DNA of 64,000 bases from SG8-38 sp041576815 (GTDB lineage: Bacteria > Myxococcota_A > Polyangia > Polyangiales > Houyiibacteriaceae): positions 1 through 64,000 of the forward strand of contig JBFGKE010000006.1 in NCBI GenBank assembly GCA_041576815.1. The letters are read 5' to 3'. A program made the position numbers and the translations under genes. This document shows positions 9,001 through 16,930 of the stretch, piece after piece (within the stretch, counting starts at the first letter, position 1; each line of letters opens with the position of its first letter). The notes beneath the pieces are model-generated. The model had not been told where the DNA came from. It made no database searches and saw only the letters and a list, made by a program, of their open reading frames with translations.

Positions 9001-11197
9001 TGCAGGTCACGCAGGCGCCGGGCGTCGAGACGCTCGTGTCGCAAACAGGTTCAGTCGCCACTAGACAGTCGACGTCCGTGAAGCATCCCGGAACGCACGT
9101 ATTCGTCCCGACGTTGCAGGTGTCGCCGAGCGTGCAGTCCACCGTCTCGGTGCAGTCCACGCAAACCGGGTTGCTGCCGCTCACCTCGCACGCGTTGATC
9201 GACCCGCTGCACCCGGTATCGGTGCCGCCCGAAGTCGAATCGGCGCATGCCGCAATGCAGACCGGGAAGAGCCCGCTCGTGTCGCAGTACGGCGCAATCC
9301 CGCTGCAGCCAGAGTCGGTCGTCACGCCGGTCTGGTCGTCGAAGCACGCCACGCAGCCGAGCCCGCCTGCATCGCACTGCCCAGAGGCGCACTCAGAGCC
9401 GAGCGTGCAGCCCACGCCCTCTTCTCTCAAACAAAGGCTGCTGCAGCCGTCACCGTCCGCCGCGTTTCCGTCGTCGCAGCTCTCGCCCGTCTCCACCGTG
9501 CCGTTTCCGCAGGTGTCCGCGGGCTCGCAGGTGTTGCTTCCCACGGTGTCGCAGATTCCGCTGCCGCATTCGGCACCGGCCGTGCAGGCGACACCGAGCT
9601 CCTTCAAGCAGCCGTCGTCGCATCCATCGCCGGTCGTCACGTTGCCGTCGTCGCAGGCCTCGGCGCCGCCGTCGGTGTTCCAAAGGAACCCATCGCCGCA
9701 GGTCGCAAGCAAACAGCTGCCCGTCGCTCCGTCGGGGCACGAGTCGCTGAGGTCGGCGTCCGCGTCGTCGCAGGTCTCACCCCCGACGACCAGTCCGTCG
9801 CCGCAGATCTCTTGGCACGGTGTGCCCGGCGCAGGGCACGTCCAACCGGCCTCGACGACACACGAGTCGCTGCATCCGTCGCCGCTGTTGGGATTGCCGT
9901 CGTCACAGGCCTCGACGCCTTCGAGATCGCTATTGCCGCAGGTGTCGGCCGGCTCACAGACGTCGGGGTTCTCTGCGGCGTCGCAGACACCGCTCTCGCA
10001 CTGGTTTCGGTCGGCACAGACCTCGCCATTTTCCAAGAGGCAGTCGGCATTGCAGCCGTCACCCGGATCGGGGTTTCCGTCATCACAGGCCTCGCCCTGC
10101 TCGATGAGACCGTTTCCGCAGATGGCGGGCACATTGATGGTGAGGGTACAGCTTCCGCTGATGTTCGCGGGATTGGTGAAGGTGATGACCGTGTAGGCGG
10201 TCGTCCCGTTGTCGGAAAACGCAGGCGTCCAATCGAGCGTCGTCGACAGTGGGCTTGGCCCCGTCGTTCCCTCGGGGGGCGTCAGCGTCGCTCCGGGCGG
10301 AAGACCGATGACGCCTAGGGTGAGGTTGCCAGAGTCGGTCGCGCTCACCACCTGCGAGAACGGGGTCCCCACCGGCACCGTGAAGGAATCGCTGTCCGGG
10401 CAGCTCGGGATCGGCGCCGAGACCATCTCGACGATCAGATCGATCGCGGTGGAGCTGATTCCGCCGGTGCTAGGCGATTCGATCGTGAAGTGCAGCACGT
10501 ACTGTTGACCCGCCACTGCAGACGTGAGGTCCCATTGAATCTGGCATGCGCCCATCGACTCGGTGATCGTCGGCTGGGCTCCGCCCGAAGGGACGCTCGG
10601 AATTACCTGGCCAACGGGGAGGCCCGTCTCTGCCGCGGTTGCAAAGCGGCAGGTCACTGGATCACCGTCCGGATCGAAGAACGTGAAGTCGTGTGTTCGA
10701 ACGCCTCCGATCTGCATTTGCACGATGGCGGGGCTTGCAGAACCAGGCGGCGAAAGATTGCTTCCGTCGGCTTCGATCACGATTTCGCTCTGGACGCGAA
10801 AGTCTGCGTTCGATCCGTTCTCAAGGCCTGCGACTCGGCAACAGCTATCGAAGAACGCCGTGTACGACCCGGCGGACGCATAGGTGTGCGTGACGATGTA
10901 CTGCTGCGTCGAGTAGGGGTTTCCGTTGACGTCGGTGCCCGTGCCGATGGTGGTGCCCACGTCACTCCCGTTGTTCGAGCCATCTCCAAAGTTGAGATTG
11001 GTCGAGCCGATGAACGAGCTTCGCCAGCTCGTGGTGACGGTGAACTCGACGGTGAGCGGTGCGCCGAGCGGATCCGGAATGCGCCATTGAATGGTGCCAT
11101 GCCGAAAATGCGAGGCGTCGGCAGTAGCCGACCAACCCCAGATGCCGACCAGCGTCAGCAGCGCGGCGAAACGATTTGCCCAAACACGCGTGTCCAT
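6032..11197 (-). CDS. Giant secreted protein: Cys-rich repeats, thrombospondin type 3 array, MYXO-CTERM-like anchor
   Basis: A 1721-residue protein. Residues 1-29 form a signal peptide ending ATADAS. Residues about 30-350 are beta-rich and include Ig/cadherin-like stretches (TVPVGTPFSQVVSATD, LDWTPAFSDNG). From about 357 come repeated units of the type CGNGxxExGEACDDGN...GDGCxxxC, the Myxococcus Cys-rich disulfide repeat, mixed with other Cys-rich segments to about 800. From about 825 to 1680 there are dozens of DxDGDGxPD units, the calcium-binding thrombospondin type 3 pattern, often extended by hxECxxP...CxDTDGD. The C-terminus has GC, a hydrophobic helix (ALLLVLALCLGI) and basic residues RRYWRN, a variant MYXO-CTERM signal expected to be handled by myxosortase. 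It is probably a surface or secreted calcium-binding adhesin or structural protein. Start ATG 11197 gives the signal peptide directly. Confidence 0.9.
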   Translation of the reverse strand: MDTRVWANRFAALLTLVGIWGWSATADASHFRHGTIQWRIPDPLGAPLTVEFTVTTSWRSSFIGSTNLNFGDGSNNGSDVGTTIGTGTDVNGNPYSTQQYIVTHTYASAGSYTAFFDSCCRVAGLENGSNADFRVQSEIVIEADGSNLSPPGSASPAIVQMQIGGVRTHDFTFFDPDGDPVTCRFATAAETGLPVGQVIPSVPSGGAQPTITESMGACQIQWDLTSAVAGQQYVLHFTIESPSTGGISSTAIDLIVEMVSAPIPSCPDSDSFTVPVGTPFSQVVSATDSGNLTLGVIGLPPGATLTPPEGTTGPSPLSTTLDWTPAFSDNGTTAYTVITFTNPANISGSCTLTINVPAICGNGLIEQGEACDDGNPDPGDGCNADCLLENGEVCADRNQCESGVCDAAENPDVCEPADTCGNSDLEGVEACDDGNPNSGDGCSDSCVVEAGWTCPAPGTPCQEICGDGLVVGGETCDDADADLSDSCPDGATGSCLLATCGDGFLWNTDGGAEACDDGNVTTGDGCDDGCLKELGVACTAGAECGSGICDTVGSNTCEPADTCGNGTVETGESCDDGNAADGDGCSSLCLREEGVGCTLGSECASGQCDAGGLGCVACFDDQTGVTTDSGCSGIAPYCDTSGLFPVCIAACADSTSGGTDTGCSGSINACEVSGSNPVCVDCTETVDCTLGDTCNVGTNTCVPGCFTDVDCLVATEPVCDTSVSTPGACVTCINDQTGATADEGCTNPALPVCNGASGSAGTACAFCLDDMGGTDMDSGCADSAAALCDTSVEGGACVQCLSDEDCPGLQVCTVDQLCDYPDTDGDGLTDNVDTDDDGDGIPDVDETGGTDLSFDTDGDGVPDYADPDAVTCDDGNPDPDGICDVLPASVDLDQDGVPNHLDLDSDGDGVPDATEGHDADGDGVPDAAPSASDDDGDGLDDAFDPDCAGMPGACAADGLPAAVQDLDGDGAPDFLDADSDNDGLLDRVEAFDGNGDGVPEAVSSGVDANGNGLDDAFEVAQGGTGTTGQDVDMDGRPDYLDQDSDGDGIADAVECANPTDCTDTDGDGAPDVLDVDTDGDGIPDSIEGHDGNADGVPDFAALGMDDDGDGLDDAYDLDMAGGVPATLPDRDQDGVPDFRDADDDDDGVGSAFECTDVMAGCPDTDGDGVPDYLDADQTPVDTDGDGIPDLVECEGDVSSCRDSDGDGTPDHQDPDDDGDGVPTAVECTTSPDACDSDADGLPDHRDIDSDGDGIVDSVECAGSPACEDTDGDGTPDILDLDADDDGITDAIEGHDADMNGVADRVALMMDTDGDGLDDAFDPDDGGVSAPTQNTDLDTVPDFRDPDDDGDGIDTVFECADPGAGCPDGDIDLMPDYLDADTVATDTDGDGIPDVVECPAPGDPVGDPFGCPDTDGDGMPNFNDPDDDNDGIDTADENYDGDSDPTNEDSDGDGTPDYLDADDDDDGLPTIDECADAMAGCEDSDGDGQPDYLDVCGDDIVTVLDVGSGWEECDDGNAVDGDGCDSTCRLETDIPDTDGDGIFDDEECPPPGNPLQPSSCPDTDGDGMPDFQDSDDDDDGIETRDETPDGDSDPRDDDTDGDGTPNYLDPDDDGDGIDTADERADSSTLGNDDVDDDGDVNWLDTDSDGDGIADEDEPGDDDENGVPDYLEPLGDALARSGLVLQGGRPIGCHVGVVSQGGPASALLLVLALCLGIRRYWRN

Positions 11198-11475
11198 GAG
11201 TTCCCCCTCAGAACAGGACGGCGCTCAAGACGGCCCCCAAACGCCAATGCGTGCAGTTAATCGTATGTCACTGCATAAATCAAGTATTTATGTGAAATGT
11301 TACATACGTTGGGCACGCTCGGCGCCGGAGTAGCCCCAGAAGGATTAATAGCGTGAAAGCTTGTCCAGCGTCCCAGCGTGTTGCTCGAGCGCACGCGAAG
11401 AAGCTCGTCGACGCCTTCACCGTCGAGAAGGACGAGCGGAACCTTTTCACTCCGCAGGATGTATCTAGGCCAGGC
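11198..11475. other. AT-richer intergenic region upstream of the TSP3 gene
   Basis: This 278-bp gap lies between two minus-strand genes and holds the promoter region of the giant protein gene. It is locally AT-rich around 11250-11310, unlike the rest of the window. It contains the palindrome at 11274-11292 and ATGTTACAT at about 11297-11305. No convincing gene is seen in it; the short frames crossing it are antisense extensions. Confidence 0.6.
11255..11292 (-). promoter_or_regulatory. Candidate promoter with overlapping operator-like palindrome
   Basis: On the minus strand TTGATT (11278-11283) and TTAACT (11255-11260) are 17 bp apart, about 58 bp upstream of the TSP3 gene start. A perfect palindrome, CATAAAT-N5-ATTTATG (11274-11292), covers the -35 box, the position expected for a repressor site. 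The -10 match is weak, so this is a candidate only. Confidence 0.35.
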
Positions 11476-13809
11476 TCACTCGAACGAGAGGCGGAGGCCG
11501 CCTGTGAGCGTGTACTTGCCGTTCGTGGCTTCGAAATCATCGGTCGCTGCAATGCGGGCCGAAAAATAGATCGACGCCGGACCCGCAAGGACGCTGATGC
11601 CGGGGCCGGCGCCCACGCCCGTGACCGCTTCGCCGAGCGCTCGTCCGAGCACTAAGTCTGCTTCGACGTTGATCGCGAGCAGCTTCACGATCTTGACGTC
11701 GATCCCATACGCGGAGGCCCAGAGGAAAGGCCCGCCGGAGGACGCCTCGACAATCGCGCCTTGCCGCGTTCGGAAGAGCCACCGGTCGCTGAACAAATAG
11801 CTGAGGTCGACGGCGGGAGTGAAGCGCGTACGTTCGATGCTTTCGGGTTGATTGCTGGTTGGAAACCAAATCCCGAGCTCGGCGTAGACCGAAAGGTCCT
11901 TGCGCATCAGGATGCGGTAGCCGGCCCACACCAAGATGTCGCGGTCACCTCGCCGCGCCGGGACCATGCCGGCTCGATGCACGTCGATCGGCGTGGCCAA
12001 CCCGAAGCGCACGCGGCGGACCGGGGCGATCTCGAAGCCGAGGCTCATTCGCCAAAAACCCGTCTTGGCGCCCGGGTCCCCCCAATAGCCCACTGTGGTG
12101 AACCCACCCGAGCCTTCGCGGCGATCGTTCATGAGACCGAGCAGGTTCGGAGACAGCGACAGGCCGAGGGCTTCGTTCGGAGCGAATGTAAGACGGTCGC
12201 GTCCAACGACGGCGAGGTCGAGTGAAGCAAGCACGGCGTCGTCCTCGGGTGGACCCGTGACTAGCTCGAGCGCAAACGAGTCGGAGCTTTCTTCAGCGGC
12301 GCTCAGCTTCACGCTCCGGGTACCTTTGGCGCTATCGACTTCGACGACATCGATCCCAGCGGGCGCACGGAACCGCGTCTCGGCGGGCAGGGGAAGGTCG
12401 CTCGACACCTCCACGATCACGCGGCGCGGGTCATCCCCGCGTACGAGCGGCGCGCCCATCTCCGGCTCGACGAGGGTGAGCTTTGGCGCAACGACCTCGA
12501 CCACCAACGGCGGCGCAGCCGCGCCATCACTGCTCGCGCAATCGATGTCGTAGGTGCCCTCCCTTGACAGCGTGAAGCTCGACGATTTGGCGCCGCTGCC
12601 GGTCCCGCACGCAAAGCCCTCGGGCGAGACGACCTCCGTCCCCGGAAGGACGCGGGGCGGCGGCGCCTCGGATTCGGCAGTCTTCAAAGGGGCCGCGGCG
12701 GTCTCGGTCGTTTTTGGTTTCGTGCCTGGCGCTTGGAGATCCAAAAGCCGAACTCCGATTGGCCTCGCGGCAGACGGTCGGCTTTCGAAGCCACCGCCGT
12801 CGATCGAGGAGACGCGCGCGAAGTAGTCGCCTTCGGGTAGCCCGTGGATTTCGAAGCGCGTGATCGAGGACCGCACGTCGGTCGAGACCACGACCTCGCT
12901 GCCATCGGGATTTCTGGCGAGCTCCACGCGATAGGAGACCGCTTTCTTCACCGGCTTCCAGGCTCCGCGCACGGTTCCGCCGCTCTCGCGCACACCCGCA
13001 AACGTGCTCGGACCGCTAGTCTCCCAGTCCGGCGTTGGTGGCAGAGGCTTCGGCTTGGTCGGGCGCTTGTCGCCTTTGCGAACCTTGGATCCGAACCCCG
13101 GCTTCACGCTCACGGCTTCGCCCGCAGCGAGCTTGAATCGCGCGGCACCGCCCTCGTGGTTCGAAATGAGGCTCGTTCCCTCCTCGTCGACGCTGACGAC
13201 CGAGCTCCCTCCTTCGAGGCCGGCTTCGGCGTTCGGCGTTTTGACGTCGAGCCGGAACTCACCGAGTCGGCTTCGCAAAGTGCCACGCTCCAGGCTTGCC
13301 TCCGTGGTTCGCCGGCGCGCCGTTCGATACACATCGCCATAGATGATGATGAGCGTGTTTTGTCGCATCTGCACGACCGAACCATCGCGAAAGGTGACGT
13401 CCGCGGCGGAACGTTCGAGCGTGTTGACACGCCAGCCGCGATAGAGCTCTTTGCCACGGCGCGCGCGCTTCCACTCGGGGTCCTTCGGTGCGCGTGCTTG
13501 CACCACGCGCTGCACGTCGGTGACCTCGGCGTCGGCACCCTGATCGACGCGCGGCAGGCGGAGCACCGAGCCTGGTTTCAGGCGATGTGGCGTCGGGCCC
13601 ATGGCAGGGTTGTTCTCGTGTATGAGATTCCACTTCCGTTTGTCACCGAAGAAGCGCTCGGCGATCCGCGCGCAGGTGTCGCCAGGCTGAACGACGTAGT
13701 CGAACGTCTCGTGCGTTTCACCCGCTTGTGCAGAGACATCGCTCAGGACGAAGACGACGGATACGAGGAAGATCGAAACGGCGACCGCAATGTGACCCCG
13801 AGTCGCCAT
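11476..13809 (-). CDS. LysM-FecR protein with C-terminal outer-membrane barrel-like domain
   Basis: A 777-residue exported protein with a signal peptide (about 1-27). Residues 37-87 are a LysM domain (YVVQPGDTCARIAERFFGD...LKPGSVLRLP), which binds peptidoglycan. Residues about 118-235 match FecR (GWRVNTLERSAADVTFRDGSVVQMRQNT-type strands). Residues about 265-350 are fibronectin III-like (YRVELARNPDGSEVV...LPEGDYFARVSSIDG). A Pro/Lys/Thr-rich linker and an Ig-like part follow. From about 560 the protein has alternating amphipathic strands ending LTGGLRLSFE, with a final Phe-Glu, like an outer-membrane beta-barrel. It could tie the outer membrane to murein and sense envelope state. It follows the kinase gene after 2 bp and is clearly co-transcribed with it. 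Confidence 0.82.
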   Translation of the reverse strand: MATRGHIAVAVSIFLVSVVFVLSDVSAQAGETHETFDYVVQPGDTCARIAERFFGDKRKWNLIHENNPAMGPTPHRLKPGSVLRLPRVDQGADAEVTDVQRVVQARAPKDPEWKRARRGKELYRGWRVNTLERSAADVTFRDGSVVQMRQNTLIIIYGDVYRTARRRTTEASLERGTLRSRLGEFRLDVKTPNAEAGLEGGSSVVSVDEEGTSLISNHEGGAARFKLAAGEAVSVKPGFGSKVRKGDKRPTKPKPLPPTPDWETSGPSTFAGVRESGGTVRGAWKPVKKAVSYRVELARNPDGSEVVVSTDVRSSITRFEIHGLPEGDYFARVSSIDGGGFESRPSAARPIGVRLLDLQAPGTKPKTTETAAAPLKTAESEAPPPRVLPGTEVVSPEGFACGTGSGAKSSSFTLSREGTYDIDCASSDGAAAPPLVVEVVAPKLTLVEPEMGAPLVRGDDPRRVIVEVSSDLPLPAETRFRAPAGIDVVEVDSAKGTRSVKLSAAEESSDSFALELVTGPPEDDAVLASLDLAVVGRDRLTFAPNEALGLSLSPNLLGLMNDRREGSGGFTTVGYWGDPGAKTGFWRMSLGFEIAPVRRVRFGLATPIDVHRAGMVPARRGDRDILVWAGYRILMRKDLSVYAELGIWFPTSNQPESIERTRFTPAVDLSYLFSDRWLFRTRQGAIVEASSGGPFLWASAYGIDVKIVKLLAINVEADLVLGRALGEAVTGVGAGPGISVLAGPASIYFSARIAATDDFEATNGKYTLTGGLRLSFE

Positions 13810-13811
13810 CG

Positions 13812-15116
13812 CTAGCCCTTACGCACCGCGCGCCAAACCTTGCGCGCGACCTCCTCGGGTGGACAGGGTTGAATCACGACCTCGGCCGCCCCCGCCCGAA
13901 GCATTTCTGCGAGACGACCGATGTCGGAAGGGGCGGCGTCGCTGATGATTGGCAAGCCCGTCTCGGCGAGGGACGCGATGCGCGCCGCACGCGCACCGGG
14001 GGCGTAGACCGCAAGCACGCCAAGCGGCACGTCCGCAGGCTCGCTGTCGATCTCCACCTGTTGCACCTGGATCCCGTTCGCCGCGAGTCCGATCTCCAAG
14101 TTGGGCTCGATCGGCCCGCAGACCGCGATTCGGATGTCGACGTCCAGCCAGAGATCGCCCTCGAGCGTGGGGCTGTCAGGCGGCACCGGAGGCTCCGAAA
14201 CCATTCGCGCCACCCGGCCGAGCAGTCGCCCGCCGGTGGTGCGCCCTTTTCGCTGCGGCGCATTCGGATCCATCGTGCGGAGCGCATCGTGAATCGCGCG
14301 CGCCGACGGTCGGTCCCCGGGCGCTTTCGACAGCATGCGCATTACGAGATCGTCGAGGGCGCCGGGAATGTCGAGCTCGGGCTTGCGCTCTCGGAGTGAA
14401 ATCGGCGCCACGTAGAGGTGCTGTGAGAGAATCACCGCATTCTGGCCGTCAAACGGTGGACACGACGTGAGCATCTCGTAGAGCACGCAGCCGAGCGAAT
14501 ACACGTCACAGGCTGGCGTGAGCTCGAGCCCGCGAGCCTGCTCCGGAGAAACGTAGTCCGGCGTTCCGAGGCCTTCACCTTCGCGCGTGAGGCGCCCGGT
14601 TTGCTCGCCTTCGTCGATGAAGGCGAGTCCGAAATCGACCACGACGGTCCGCTCTTCGTCGCGTGCCCGGTCGAGAATGATGTTTTCGGGTTTGAGGTCG
14701 CGATGGATCAACCCGATCGCAGCGGCCGACGCAAGCACGTCGGCGACGTCGGCGGCAAGCTGGCACGCACGCCTCGGACTGAGGGGCGGCAGATCGAAGT
14801 CGACGAACGATCGAAGGCTCGGGCCGTCGAGAAACTCCATTGCAAGAAACATCGTCTCCTCGTAGAGCCCGAAGTCGTAGATCTCGACGGCGTTCGGATG
14901 CCGGAGAGCCGATGCAACGCGTGCCTCGCGCTCGAAGCGGCGGCGCGCAAGGGGGCTTGCCGCATGCTCGGGCGAAATCACCTTCAGCGCGACCGACCGA
15001 TCGAGGCCGAGCTGCGTCGCGGCATACACCCGCCCCATTCCACCCGCACCGATTTGGTGCTCGATCACGAACCGGTCTGCGATGACCGTGCCGGGCTTCA
15101 GGTTCTCCTCGCTCAT
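13812..15116 (-). CDS. Hanks-type Ser/Thr protein kinase with degenerate receiver-like C-terminus
   Basis: A 434-residue protein. The kinase domain spans about 13-275: GAGGMGRVYAA (glycine loop), VALKVIS (ATP-binding Lys near 40), IHRDLKPENII (catalytic loop near 135-145), VVDFGLA (DFG, near 157), GTPDYVSPEQ (activation loop end). The tail, about 320-434, reads like the second half of a response-regulator receiver: GLPIISDAAPSDIGRLAEML, then RAGAAEVVIQPCPPEEV, where receivers have GA..Y..KP. The KP lysine is Gln and no phosphoacceptor Asp context is evident. There is no transmembrane segment, so the protein should be cytoplasmic. It lies between the adenylate cyclase (13 bp upstream) and the LysM-FecR gene (2 bp downstream). 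Confidence 0.9.
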   Translation of the reverse strand: MSEENLKPGTVIADRFVIEHQIGAGGMGRVYAATQLGLDRSVALKVISPEHAASPLARRRFEREARVASALRHPNAVEIYDFGLYEETMFLAMEFLDGPSLRSFVDFDLPPLSPRRACQLAADVADVLASAAAIGLIHRDLKPENIILDRARDEERTVVVDFGLAFIDEGEQTGRLTREGEGLGTPDYVSPEQARGLELTPACDVYSLGCVLYEMLTSCPPFDGQNAVILSQHLYVAPISLRERKPELDIPGALDDLVMRMLSKAPGDRPSARAIHDALRTMDPNAPQRKGRTTGGRLLGRVARMVSEPPVPPDSPTLEGDLWLDVDIRIAVCGPIEPNLEIGLAANGIQVQQVEIDSEPADVPLGVLAVYAPGARAARIASLAETGLPIISDAAPSDIGRLAEMLRAGAAEVVIQPCPPEEVARKVWRAVRKG

Positions 15117-15129
15117 GCGGCGCCCCGAA

Positions 15130-16881
15130 TCATACCCGCACCTCGTAGAGGCTTACCGGTTCTTGCCGGCCCGCGAGCTGCCTCGGTCCGAGCGGTGCGA
15201 ATTCGTAACCTTCGCCGGCCGCCTCTTTCGTGGCCTTGGTGATCAGAATCTGCTGAGGGCGCGCGATAGACTCGAGCCGCGCGGCCACGTTGACCGCGTC
15301 GCCGATGGCCGTGTACTGCATACGCGTCTCCGAGCCGACGTTGCCGACCACCGCTTGTCCCGAGTTGATACCGATCGCGAGCTCGACCGTGACGCCGAAC
15401 TTGTGGCGCCAACCCTGGTTGCCCGCCTCGAGCCAACGCATCATGTCCTCGGCCGCTGCTATCGCTCTGCGCGCATGGTCTTGCTGGCTCTCCGGCGCGC
15501 CCCAAATCGCCATCACCGAGTCGCCGATGAACTTGTCGACGGTCCCACCGTGTCGAAACACGATCTCGGTGAGAATCGTGAAAAGCTCGTTCAGGAGCCC
15601 CACCGTATCCTCCGCGGCCAGCGAATCTGCGATCGGCGTGAAGGCGACGACGTCCGCAAACAGCACGGAAATCTCCCGCCGCTCGCCGCCGAGCTGCATG
15701 TCCTGCTCTCTTCGAACGACTCTGTCGACGAGCTCGGCGGGCAGATAGCGTCGAAGGTCTCGGCGGATCGCTTCTTCCTCACGGATGCGCTCCTCGCTTG
15801 CCTGCAAGTCTGCCGCGGCCGAGCTCATGACGTCTCCCAAGACCGCCAGCTCGTCCCGCGTATTCACGGTGACGCGACGGTCGAAGCGCCGGGCAGCGAG
15901 ATCGCGGGCGAAGCTAGAGAGCTGCTGGATCGGTCTCGTGATCTGTCGCGCTACTCCGAAGGCAACCATCAAGGCCAAGACGATCGCGATCAAACTCACG
16001 ATGATGAGCAGGCGCCGCATCGTAGCGACGGAGGCGTAGGCAAAGTCGCGAGGGATCTGCGTGACGATCGCCCAGGGCCGCGACTGGAGCCCGGTGACGG
16101 TGCCCACCATTTCCGTGCCGTCGCTTTCGACGAACTCGCCGGACCGCATGAGGCCTCCGGGTAGTTTCGTGCTCCCGATCCCCGTGAGCGCACCCGCGCC
16201 CCGCGCGGAGACCAAGTCGCGCGCTTTTTGCCTCTGGGAATGCGCAAGAACTCGCATCTCGTCGTCGATGACGAAGAGCGATCCAGGCAGCCCTTCCAAG
16301 CGCTCAATCGAAAGCTGCTCGACACGGCGCTGAACTCGCTCGAGCGAGACGAGGCTCGCGACGAAACCGGTGACGACGTCGCCGGTACGCACCGGCACGA
16401 CGATTAAGACGCGCGGACTCCCCTCACTCGAGACGGCGCGGCCGGTGACCACATTCTCGGCAGCGGCTGCTTCTCGCGTGTCGTCCGAAAGCATTTCGGG
16501 TAGGCGCACCTCGCCGGCGCCCTGCTCGCGAATCACGTCGATCAGCTCGCCGGACTTTGCGTAGACGCCCACGTGATCGATGGCTTCATGCGCCGCGACG
16601 AGGTTGATCGCCAGCTGGATCGCCACCGGCTCGTCGAGCTCGAGGTCGGTCAGCACGCGCCCCACGGACTCGAGCCCGTTCTCCGCGTCTCCGAGCTGCG
16701 ACTCGATCGTGCGGCCTAGGTCGCCGGCCACCGAGAGCTGGTACTCGCGTGTCATCGTGCGAACCGTCTCGCTCGCCTTGCTCATCAGCGCGAGCCCGAG
16801 CGCAGCGAGGGGCACCACGGTGAGCAGAGCGCCGAGCACCGTGAGCTTCGTGCGGAAAGGAATGACCGCCGGTGCCCCCAT
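15130..16881 (-). CDS. Membrane adenylate/guanylate cyclase (class III) with extracytoplasmic sensor and HAMP
   Basis: The chosen start is ATG 16881, giving 583 residues; a longer open frame to 17046 would run into gltD. Order: transmembrane helix 1 (TVLGALLTVVPLAALGLAL, about 10-28), a periplasmic Cache-like sensor to about 280, transmembrane helix 2 (LLIIVSLIAIVLALMVAFGV, about 289-308), a HAMP segment (ITRPIQQLSSFARDLAARRF), a short coiled coil, and a class III cyclase domain (about 395-560). Visible catalytic residues are VLFADVVAF (metal Asp), DKFIGDSVMAIWG (substrate Lys and second metal Asp) and YTAIGDAVNVAARLE. The Lys/Asp set favours ATP, so cAMP is the likely product. It heads the kinase/FecR run, with gaps of 13 and 2 bp. 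No strong Shine-Dalgarno precedes the start. Confidence 0.9.
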   Translation of the reverse strand: MGAPAVIPFRTKLTVLGALLTVVPLAALGLALMSKASETVRTMTREYQLSVAGDLGRTIESQLGDAENGLESVGRVLTDLELDEPVAIQLAINLVAAHEAIDHVGVYAKSGELIDVIREQGAGEVRLPEMLSDDTREAAAAENVVTGRAVSSEGSPRVLIVVPVRTGDVVTGFVASLVSLERVQRRVEQLSIERLEGLPGSLFVIDDEMRVLAHSQRQKARDLVSARGAGALTGIGSTKLPGGLMRSGEFVESDGTEMVGTVTGLQSRPWAIVTQIPRDFAYASVATMRRLLIIVSLIAIVLALMVAFGVARQITRPIQQLSSFARDLAARRFDRRVTVNTRDELAVLGDVMSSAAADLQASEERIREEEAIRRDLRRYLPAELVDRVVRREQDMQLGGERREISVLFADVVAFTPIADSLAAEDTVGLLNELFTILTEIVFRHGGTVDKFIGDSVMAIWGAPESQQDHARRAIAAAEDMMRWLEAGNQGWRHKFGVTVELAIGINSGQAVVGNVGSETRMQYTAIGDAVNVAARLESIARPQQILITKATKEAAGEGYEFAPLGPRQLAGRQEPVSLYEVRV

Positions 16882-16930
16882 GAAAACTGAATAACACGGG
16901 AGCCTTAGCCCGGCATGTGCGTTTGGGCGT

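Noticed and set aside
7303..9064. Long overlapping open frames on both strands across the TSP3 region (such as 7466-9064 plus and 7303-8937 minus)
   Set aside because: They arise because the repeated GAC/GGC codons of the calcium repeats leave few stops in other frames. Their proteins are low-complexity, without domains or start signals. The 6032-11197 frame explains the DNA.
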